Source: Chitinophagaceae bacterium (GTDB lineage Bacteria; Bacteroidota; Bacteroidia; Chitinophagales; Chitinophagaceae). Taken from it: 64,000 nucleotides of DNA. Numbering within the stretch: the first letter of the stretch is position 1; every line of letters starts with the position of its first letter. Made by a program: the position numbers and the translations under genes. Location of the stretch: NCBI GenBank assembly GCA_016786885.1, contig JAEUVO010000022.1, forward strand, positions 20,859 to 84,858. The letters are read 5' to 3'. Below the pieces are notes generated by a model that was not told the origin of the DNA, did no database searches, and saw only the letters and a list, made by a program, of their open reading frames with translations. Below, piece after piece: positions 44,301 through 50,818 of the stretch.

Positions 44301-44525
44301 GTGTTTCTGGTATATCTTTTCCAGCTCTTCTGTGTAAACAGCTTGAGAGTCTTTGTTGCCGGGGTATTTTGTTTCTGCACCCGGGAAATTATTTTTCACA
44401 TAATTCCTTGCCCTGGCTTCCATTTTCTTTTCATGGTTTCTGACAAACCAGGTAAAGGATAACTGGTAGAGTGAGTAGACAATAAGCAGCACTGTGAAAA
44501 AGCGAACCAAACCTTTCAGTTGCAT
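41388..44525 (-). CDS. secDF: Protein translocase SecD-SecF fusion
   Basis: 1045-aa fused SecDF, an inner-membrane protein that uses the proton gradient to help pull proteins through SecYEG. The SecD half has an N-terminal helix and [17 protein letters not shown], then a large periplasmic domain (to about residue 570) and the RND-type helices ([33 protein letters not shown]). The SecF half starts near residue 740 ([20 protein letters not shown]) and ends with [21 protein letters not shown]. A low-complexity Asp/Thr/Lys-rich insert lies at about residues 300-345. Fusion is usual in Bacteroidota. Confidence 0.96.
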   Translation of the reverse strand: [1045 protein letters not shown]

Positions 44526-44611
44526 ACGTTGATCGATTTACATTTTTATCTCTTTATCAACAGCTCTTTTCAGCTTGTAGAATAAAGAGTTTACAGAAAT
44601 TTTAAGGACGG

Positions 44612-44619
44612 CAAAGATA
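44612..44619 (-). promoter_or_regulatory. -7 box of secDF
   Basis: TATCTTTG on the minus strand, a full match. TTG lies 22 nt further upstream (44642-44644). The implied leader is about 80 nt. Confidence 0.55.
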
Positions 44620-44698
44620 GCTGTTTCGGATTAATTCCGGGCAACTAAAAAAGGGTTCTTGATAGCTGATTTTTAAAAACTTAACTCCGGGCAATCTG

Positions 44699-44706
44699 TA
44701 CCTTTG
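44699..44706 (+). promoter_or_regulatory. -7 box immediately upstream of the serine hydrolase gene
   Basis: TACCTTTG, a full match ending 7 nt before the ATG at 44714. No -33 TTG at the usual distance. Transcription would start next to the start codon. Confidence 0.45.
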
Positions 44707-44713
44707 GAACGCA

Positions 44714-46039
44714 ATGAGGGTAACTAAAATAAGCCGCCTGTTTGTACTATTTATCTCCAATTTTATCCTGGTTCTGGCTGGCATAGCCCAGCAGATGAGC
44801 GAAAAAGTGGGCTCGAATAAAAACGTTGGGAAACAAGCTGCTATTCAAGATAAACTAATGTCTGATACTTTCATTCACAACTTGTTAGGTAAATATCCTC
44901 GATTTTTTGATTCGATTGTTTTACAAAGGGAAAAGCTGGGCATTCAGATCATTTATACCCGGATTGACAGAAGTAAGAGAGGAAAACCTCAGTTTGCTGA
45001 TTTTTTTTATGGAAATGACAATAACCGGTATTTCTACCCTGCTTCTACGGTTAAACTGCCAGTGGCAATTTTGGCACTCCAAAAACTCAACGAGCTGAGA
45101 ATCTCCGGGCTTGACCAAAATACAACGATGATAACCGAAGCCGGGGGAGGCAGGCAAACTTCTGTAATTAATGACCCTTCAGCGCCTGATGGCCGGCCAA
45201 CGATTGCTCATTATATCAAAAAAATATTATTGGTAAGTGATAATGATGCTTTTAACAGGCTATACGAATTCCTGGGGCAGGAGTACATCAATAATACTTT
45301 ACATGGAATGGGATATATGAATGCACAGATCATTCACCGGCTGGAAATAAGCTTGCCAGAGGAAGAAAACCGGTATACTAATCCGGTAAAGTTTTTAGAT
45401 TCAGCCGGAGGCGTTGTTTATGAGAAAGCTGCTGAAAAAAGTCGGTTGGTCTATGCACCGCGGGACACAAAGATGGGCAAAGGATTTTACAGAGGAGGGC
45501 AGTTAATTAATGAACCATTTGATTTTTCCATCAAAAACCGGTTAACATTGGAGGAATTGCACAGCATAGTAAGGAGTATAATATTTCCAGGTGCAGTACC
45601 TGAAAAAATGCGCTTCAATCTTACAGAAGATGATTATATTTTTTTGCGTAAGTATATGTCGATGATGCCCTATGAATCCGTATCACCTTTATACGATACA
45701 ACTAACTACTGGGATACTTATGTAAAATTCCTTTACTATGGCTCTGAAAAGGGGAAAGCAGAAAAAGGTATCCGTATTTTCAATAAACCGGGAGATGCAT
45801 ATGGATTTATGATCGATGCAGCTTATATCGCCGATTTTGATAATAATATTGAATTCTTTCTTAGTGCAGTTATACATTGTAACAACGATGAAATCTTTAA
45901 TGACGACAAATATGAGTATAGCGCCATAGGGTTGCCATTCATGAAGAATCTTGGTCGTGTGATTTATGAATATGAACGAACAAGAGTTAGGAAATATCAA
46001 CCGGTACTTTCTTCAATGTTTTTTGATTATAGTCATTGA
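44714..46039 (+). CDS. Class A beta-lactamase-like serine hydrolase
   Basis: 441-aa exported protein with the penicillin-recognising fold. Signal peptide at about 1-25. The nucleophile motif is S111-T-V-K114 in YPASTVKLPVAIL, and the second is S175-D-N177 in LLVSDNDAFNRLYEFLG. The third normally reads K[TS]G; here KPG precedes YGFMIDAAYIADF at that place. The domain is longer than a typical beta-lactamase, with a ~90-residue insert between motifs two and three. It may be a peptidase or a non-catalytic binder rather than a resistance enzyme. It is divergent from secDF. Confidence 0.85.
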   Translation: MRVTKISRLFVLFISNFILVLAGIAQQMSEKVGSNKNVGKQAAIQDKLMSDTFIHNLLGKYPRFFDSIVLQREKLGIQIIYTRIDRSKRGKPQFADFFYGNDNNRYFYPASTVKLPVAILALQKLNELRISGLDQNTTMITEAGGGRQTSVINDPSAPDGRPTIAHYIKKILLVSDNDAFNRLYEFLGQEYINNTLHGMGYMNAQIIHRLEISLPEEENRYTNPVKFLDSAGGVVYEKAAEKSRLVYAPRDTKMGKGFYRGGQLINEPFDFSIKNRLTLEELHSIVRSIIFPGAVPEKMRFNLTEDDYIFLRKYMSMMPYESVSPLYDTTNYWDTYVKFLYYGSEKGKAEKGIRIFNKPGDAYGFMIDAAYIADFDNNIEFFLSAVIHCNNDEIFNDDKYEYSAIGLPFMKNLGRVIYEYERTRVRKYQPVLSSMFFDYSH

Positions 46040-46067
46040 TCAGTTATTTTCAATTTGCATATCTTCA
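46036..46067 (+). promoter_or_regulatory. Promoter of the aminotransferase gene
   Basis: TTG (46036-46038), 21-nt spacer, TATCTTCA (46060-46067), a variant of the -7 box. It overlaps the end of the preceding gene by a few bases. Confidence 0.45.
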
Positions 46068-46127
46068 CGCCTCTTAGTTCAACGTCGGCCTGCCATCATT
46101 CTTAATTTTTAAATGTTAATTATTTCC

Positions 46128-47321
46128 ATGCTGTTATCTTCTTTTTTAGAACGCTTCAATGAACCGGAAACATTAAAAATGGCTAAACTTGGCCGTGAGC
46201 TCAGAGCAAAAGGAATCGATGTGATAGACCTTAGCCTCGGCGAACCTGACTTTGATACACCAGAACACATTAAAGAAGCTGCTGTTAAAGCTATTCATGA
46301 TAACTGGAGTCACTATACCCCTGTTCCGGGATTCCTGGATTTAAGGGAGGCGGTATGTACAAAACTTAAAAGGGATAATAACCTTGATTATAAGCCAGAG
46401 AATATTGTAGTATCTACCGGAGCTAAGCAAAGCCTGGCCAATACTATTCTTGCTTTGGTTGATGAAGGTGATGAAGTGATTATTCCCACTCCGTATTGGG
46501 TTACTTATAGTGAATTGGTAAAAATTGCCCGTGGAAAAGTGGTTGAGATAAAAAGCACTCCGCAACAAGGGTTTAAGATAAATGCAGCACAGTTAGAAGC
46601 CACTATCACACCAAGGTCAAAAGTGTTTTTGTTTTCATCGCCCTGCAATCCCAGTGGAGCTGTTTATAGCAAAGAAGAACTTGCTTCTTTAGTGGAAGTT
46701 TTCAGGAAACACCCGGATATTGTTATTTTGTCAGATGAGATATACGAGTATATCAATTTTACCGGAGGCAGGCATGAAAGCATTGCTCAGTTTGACGATG
46801 TGAAGGACAGGGTTATAATTGTCAATGGACTCAGTAAAGGGTTTGCCATGACAGGCTGGCGCTTAGGTTATATAGCGGCGAGTACAGATATCGCCAAAGC
46901 CTGTGAAAAGGTACAGGGGCAATTCACCAGCGGAACAAATTCTATTACACAGAAAGCAGCTGTAGTGGCCCTTACTACTGATCTACGTCCATCGTTGGAA
47001 ATGGTGGAAGAATTTGCAAGAAGAAGGAAAAAAGTGTTGGAGATTGTGAAGGAAATTCCGGGGATAACCTGCCCTGCACCTGAAGGAGCTTTTTATATAT
47101 TCCCGGATGTGAGTTCCTATTATGGTAAATCTGACGGGGAGATCACAATTACTAATGCTGCCGATTTTTCGATGTACCTGCTCAATACAGCCCATGTATC
47201 ATCTGTAATGGGTGATGCATTCGGAGAACCGAAGTGTGTCCGCTTTTCTTTTGCCAATAGTATGGAAAAGATTGAAGAAGGATGGAGGAGGATCAAAGCA
47301 GCATTGGCTAAATTAAAATAA
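46128..47321 (+). CDS. PLP-dependent aspartate-type aminotransferase
   Basis: 397-aa class I aminotransferase of the thermophilic/Bacillus aspartate aminotransferase subgroup. It has DLSLGEPDFDTPEHI, TPYWVTYSELV, SSPCNPSGAVYSKEEL (Asn contacting PLP), LSDEIYEYI (Asp/Tyr), NGLSKGFAMTGWRLGY (PLP lysine) and KCVRFSFANS (substrate Arg). It transfers amino groups between aspartate and 2-oxoglutarate or related acids. An ATG at 46113 would add five residues (MLIIS); the 46128 start matches the family better. It is convergent with the TlpA-like gene, 4 nt apart. Confidence 0.93.
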   Translation: MLLSSFLERFNEPETLKMAKLGRELRAKGIDVIDLSLGEPDFDTPEHIKEAAVKAIHDNWSHYTPVPGFLDLREAVCTKLKRDNNLDYKPENIVVSTGAKQSLANTILALVDEGDEVIIPTPYWVTYSELVKIARGKVVEIKSTPQQGFKINAAQLEATITPRSKVFLFSSPCNPSGAVYSKEELASLVEVFRKHPDIVILSDEIYEYINFTGGRHESIAQFDDVKDRVIIVNGLSKGFAMTGWRLGYIAASTDIAKACEKVQGQFTSGTNSITQKAAVVALTTDLRPSLEMVEEFARRRKKVLEIVKEIPGITCPAPEGAFYIFPDVSSYYGKSDGEITITNAADFSMYLLNTAHVSSVMGDAFGEPKCVRFSFANSMEKIEEGWRRIKAALAKLK

Positions 47322-47325
47322 CAGG

Positions 47326-48072
47326 TTATTTTGTTCCTTCCTGCGAACTCTTATTCGTTGTTTGTTTTAATTCTTCAATTGATTTCTTCAGCCAGTAAAC
47401 AGTATTGGTGCTAAGTCCTGTACTGTGAAAATATACTTTTCCTTCCGGGGTGATAACCACATTGGTTGGGTAAGAGTTTAACCGGTATTGGTTAGATATA
47501 TAACGGCCATCATCAATGATTTTGTAACCAAACGGATGTGTTTTTAAAAACTCTTTCAGCTCATCTTTTTGATCCAGGGCGACAGCGAGAAACACAATAG
47601 AAGTATCTTCTTTAAATGTTTCAGTCAACTTATGCAGGTCAGGCATTTCCATCTGGCAAGGGGGACAATTAATAAACCAGAAATTTAAAACGATTGTTTT
47701 GCCGGTCAGGTCTTTTGTACTTATTTTATTCCCATTCAGGTCCTTTGCTTTAAAATGAGAGAAATTACTACCTGTTGTAAAGAATTTGCTTTCTTTTGGT
47801 TTGGGTAAGGATGTCATCCTTCTTTCAAATTCCTCATCTGAAAGACGTGTAATGATAAAGTGTGAGTTTTCGTTTTGAGGACTCTCTGCTTTTATACTGT
47901 ATCGTCCTGTGTATAATAACTTATTCCAGATGGCATAAGGGAATTCAGTGCCGGTAGTATCTTTTACTATAGAATATTCTGTAAGCTTGGCTTTAGGGGC
48001 AACTGGTTTCTGAGAAAATGCAGTTGTTGAAATAGAAATAATAACAGCAATTGCTGTAAGAAGTTTTTTCAT
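47326..48072 (-). CDS. TlpA-like thioredoxin-fold protein, exported
   Basis: 248-aa thiol-disulfide protein of the TlpA/ResA type. Signal peptide (LLTAIAVIISISTTAFS, then QKP). An N-terminal ~90-residue domain of unknown type precedes the redoxin domain. That domain has FKAKDLNGNKISTKDLTGK and the active site WFINCPPCQMEMP, with VVITPEGKVYFHSTG as the cis-Pro strand region. It probably reduces disulfides in the periplasm. The frame is open to 48102, but the 48072 start gives the signal peptide directly. It lies 54 nt after coaE. Confidence 0.9.
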   Translation of the reverse strand: MKKLLTAIAVIISISTTAFSQKPVAPKAKLTEYSIVKDTTGTEFPYAIWNKLLYTGRYSIKAESPQNENSHFIITRLSDEEFERRMTSLPKPKESKFFTTGSNFSHFKAKDLNGNKISTKDLTGKTIVLNFWFINCPPCQMEMPDLHKLTETFKEDTSIVFLAVALDQKDELKEFLKTHPFGYKIIDDGRYISNQYRLNSYPTNVVITPEGKVYFHSTGLSTNTVYWLKKSIEELKQTTNKSSQEGTK

Positions 48073-48126
48073 CGTAAGGTTTTTTGATATTCTAAGGTAC
48101 AAATTTTGGAGAAATGAGAAACCTTA

Positions 48127-48714
48127 TCAGGCATTTTGTGAAGTGAATTTTTCGTGAAGCTTTATTACCTGTGGTATTACTAATTCCTGTTCATTATTGG
48201 TAATAACAAAATTGCAAAGCTTCATTTTCATTTCTTCATCAATTTGCCGGCTGATGCGTTTCATGATTTCTTCAACTGGAAGTTTATCTCTTTTCATGAC
48301 CCGCTGTACACGGAGATGTTGCGGGGCATATACGCCTATAATGTAATCAAGATTTTCAGATGCACCGCTTTCGAAAAGTAAAGCCGCTTCTTTGATGGCA
48401 TAGGGGGCAGTTTGCTGCTCCATCCAGTCTTCCGCATCTTTTATGGTGGCAGGGTGGATAAGAGAGTTTAGTAACTCAAGTTTTTCGTTGTCATTGAAGA
48501 CTATAGATGCAATATATTTTCTGTCAAGCAGTCCCTCTTTGTAACTGTCTTTACCAAAATGCTCAAGAATAGCCTGCTTCAATGCATCATCGGCATTCAT
48601 CAGTTTTCGTGCCGCATCATCGGCATAATAAACGGGTATACCTAATGTTTCAAAAATTTTTGCAACAGTAGATTTTCCGCTGCCAATACCTCCTGTAAGA
48701 CCAATACGAATCAT
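48127..48714 (-). CDS. coaE: Dephospho-CoA kinase
   Basis: 195-aa kinase for the last step of coenzyme A synthesis. The P-loop is GLTGGIGSGKST at the N-terminus, followed by YYADDAARKLMN (substrate Asp) and IHPATIKDAEDW. LLFESGASENLDYIIGVYAP gives the Walker B-like part, and RVMKRDKLPVEEIMKRISRQI the lid. The longer frame to 48771 lacks family support; the start at 48714 (MIRIGLTGGIG) is standard. It is part of the nusB/DUF1573/yajC/coaE group, but a terminator hairpin precedes it. Confidence 0.95.
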   Translation of the reverse strand: MIRIGLTGGIGSGKSTVAKIFETLGIPVYYADDAARKLMNADDALKQAILEHFGKDSYKEGLLDRKYIASIVFNDNEKLELLNSLIHPATIKDAEDWMEQQTAPYAIKEAALLFESGASENLDYIIGVYAPQHLRVQRVMKRDKLPVEEIMKRISRQIDEEMKMKLCNFVITNNEQELVIPQVIKLHEKFTSQNA

Positions 48715-48747
48715 TGCTATTCTGATTTGCCGGGTAAAATTTACAGT

Positions 48748-48784
48748 ACTAAAATAAAGAAGCGGCTGCATTATTCAGCCGCTT
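48748..48784 (-). terminator. Terminator between yajC and coaE
   Basis: On the minus strand AAGCGGCTG pairs with CAGCCGCTT around a 7-nt loop, followed by CTTTATTTT. It may attenuate read-through into coaE. Confidence 0.7.
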
Positions 48785-48809
48785 TCCTTATAATGGTTTA
48801 AATCAATAG

Positions 48810-49148
48810 TTATTTTTTGTCTGCAACAGCCGGTTTATTTAATGCCGATGTCCAATCCATACTGATCGCTGATTTTTCTATTTTAATATAACTGCCGGGA
48901 CTTACTTCAATATTCAGGGTCCCATCATCATTAACTTTATTGATGACACCATGGATGCCGGCTATAGTAACTATTTTATCTCCTTTGCCGAGATTTTCAA
49001 TAAACACTTTTTGGTTCTTTGCTCTTTTTGCCTGCGGACGGATGAAGAATAGCCAAAATACCAGGATCATTAATCCGAGAAAAATGAACTGGAATCCGCC
49101 AAATCCCGGCGACTTTGCTGTTTCTTGTAATAGGTAGATTGTATACAT
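48810..49148 (-). CDS. yajC: Sec translocase accessory protein YajC
   Basis: 112-aa single-helix inner-membrane protein that associates with SecDF. The helix is about residues 20-38 (FQFIFLGLMILVFWLFFIRP), followed by the diagnostic PQAKRAKNQKVFIENLGKGD and VTIAGIHGVINKVNDDG. The length is normal. It starts 10 nt after the DUF1573 gene. secDF is in this window but in a separate transcript. Confidence 0.95.
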   Translation of the reverse strand: MYTIYLLQETAKSPGFGGFQFIFLGLMILVFWLFFIRPQAKRAKNQKVFIENLGKGDKIVTIAGIHGVINKVNDDGTLNIEVSPGSYIKIEKSAISMDWTSALNKPAVADKK

Positions 49149-49158
49149 GCTGTTGTTT

Positions 49159-49611
49159 TTATTTTTTTTCTGTTATCTCTCCGGTGAATGTAAGTGTATG
49201 GTCTTTAGCAGGGGAAGTATTGGCCACTACATGTACTTGTTTTGTGATAGTACCACTTCCGCTGCCATTGAATTTCGCTTTAATCACACCTTCCTGTCCT
49301 GGTGCAAAAGGTTCTTTAGGTACTTCTGGTACCGTGCAACCACAGGAAGCGGAAGCACTTTCTATGATAAGATTTTTGTCGCCTGTGTTTTTAAACCGCC
49401 AGGTTATTTCGATCTCTTTATCTTTCGTAAGCTTGCCCAGGATCAGGTTAACCGAATCAAGCCATTGAATACTGGTAAAATTGGCAGTATCAGTTTTTGC
49501 CTTTTCCATTTCCTCCTTGGTCATTGTCACAACCGGGGTATTTTTTTTGTCAATATTTTTGCATGCAGCAATGCTGAGGGCCGCTACCAGTACAAACAAT
49601 AACTGTTTCAT
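49159..49611 (-). CDS. DUF1573 lipoprotein
   Basis: 150-aa lipoprotein. The signal ends LSIAACKNID (lipobox IAAC). The domain has WRFKNTGDKNLIIESASASCGCTVPEVPKEP, with the CGCT motif typical of DUF1573, and KFNGSGSGTITKQVHV. The fold is Ig-like (related to MSP/ASH domains). Its role is not known. It is a constant neighbour of nusB and yajC in many Bacteroidota, which fits the order seen here. Confidence 0.88.
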   Translation of the reverse strand: MKQLLFVLVAALSIAACKNIDKKNTPVVTMTKEEMEKAKTDTANFTSIQWLDSVNLILGKLTKDKEIEITWRFKNTGDKNLIIESASASCGCTVPEVPKEPFAPGQEGVIKAKFNGSGSGTITKQVHVVANTSPAKDHTLTFTGEITEKK

Positions 49612-49681
49612 AATACTCTATTTTTTAGGTCCAGATAAATTAATGGATTGCAAATGTAGAAAAAAGCAATGAGCTGGCAGC

Positions 49682-50608
49682 CTAGGGCTTTTTGTAATCA
49701 ACTTTCTGCATTTTTCCCTGCTGCACAAGTTCTTTGTGGATATTATCCAATATTCCATTCACAAACTGGCCGCTTTGCTGGGTGCTGTAATCCTTGGCCA
49801 GGTCAATATATTCGTTGATAGTCACTTTTGGGGGGATCGTTTCAAAGTACAGGAATTCTGCCACTCCCATTTTCATCATTATCATGTCCAGTTGGGCAAT
49901 TCGTTCCGGATCCCAATTTTTTAGTTTTGGGATGATCAGTGCCTGCAGGTGTTCACTCTTTTCCAATACAGCCTGCAGAAGGCTATAAGCAAATTGCTCC
50001 TTATCAGGACTCATCATTTGTTTAAAATTGATACCACCTGGTTTTTGTATATAACCGGTAAGCAATTGCACCACCATTTCTCCGTCATCATCCCAGTTAG
50101 AAAAATTTTCTTCAATATGCGAAACGAAGACTTCATTCGCAAGCAGCAGGTCATTCAGGATAAACTCAATGATCTTTTTCTCATCGGCTTTTTCTCTTGA
50201 CGAGGTTCCTATGTATGTTTTGTACTCGGGAGTATCTGTCAGGGTATAGTATATCTTTCTTATAAGTTCTTTATCAGCGATGAGTTCAGGTTTTTCTTTG
50301 ATAAACTGTTCTTTCAATGCATCGTCTTCCAGCATTTTCCACATCACTTCATTACCGGCTAATTTTGTATTTACATTGAGATCTTCTGCGGAAGGCAGGT
50401 GTTTTGATGCTTTTTTGTGAGCATCCTTCTCTGCATACCTTGTTATTTCTGTAAGAAACCAGGTAAGATACACCAGCAGGGAACGGGTTTGATCAAAATG
50501 TTGTTGCAGTAATTTTTTAGGTTCTCCGGATTTTATTTCACCTTCTGATGTGGAAAGGGTATATAATGTCTGCATCACTTTTACCCGGATATTTCGTCTG
50601 CTGATCAT
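49682..50608 (-). CDS. nusB: Transcription antitermination factor NusB, long form
   Basis: 308-aa NusB with an N-terminal helical extension of about 150 residues not found in the 140-aa enterobacterial protein; the long form is usual in Bacteroidota. The start MISRRNIRVKVMQTLYTLSTS is typical. The NusB domain (about 160-300) includes IIPKLKNWDPERIAQLDMIMMKMG and ETIPPKVTINEYIDLAKDYS. It acts with NusE in antitermination at rRNA operons. It is the first gene of its group, with a TAnnTTCG box 22 nt upstream. Confidence 0.93.
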   Translation of the reverse strand: MISRRNIRVKVMQTLYTLSTSEGEIKSGEPKKLLQQHFDQTRSLLVYLTWFLTEITRYAEKDAHKKASKHLPSAEDLNVNTKLAGNEVMWKMLEDDALKEQFIKEKPELIADKELIRKIYYTLTDTPEYKTYIGTSSREKADEKKIIEFILNDLLLANEVFVSHIEENFSNWDDDGEMVVQLLTGYIQKPGGINFKQMMSPDKEQFAYSLLQAVLEKSEHLQALIIPKLKNWDPERIAQLDMIMMKMGVAEFLYFETIPPKVTINEYIDLAKDYSTQQSGQFVNGILDNIHKELVQQGKMQKVDYKKP

Positions 50609-50630
50609 GAGGAAGAACTATTTGAGGGTG

Positions 50631-50638
50631 CGAAGATA
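50631..50638 (-). promoter_or_regulatory. -7 box of nusB
   Basis: TATCTTCG on the minus strand (TAnnTTCG variant, also seen before groES and the ABC-F gene), 22 nt before the nusB ATG. Confidence 0.4.
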
Positions 50639-50654
50639 GGAGAATTTGGATTTA

Positions 50655-50670
50655 TGCGATTATAATCGCA
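50655..50670. promoter_or_regulatory. 16-bp perfect palindrome
   Basis: TGCGATTATAATCGCA reads the same on both strands. It sits 17 bp upstream of the nusB -7 box, in the region shared with the divergent secreted-protein gene: a plausible operator for a dimeric regulator. Confidence 0.4.
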
Positions 50671-50818
50671 CCAAAGTAAATAAGGGTAATGATATCTTAA
50701 TGTGGCGTATAATAATTGGTGTTCTCAGGGTTAGCTATTTATGTATACTGATAATTTATCACCACCGGATTTTGCGAAAGGGATTTTTAGTACATTAGGC
50801 AAATCAAAAACCTCAGCT

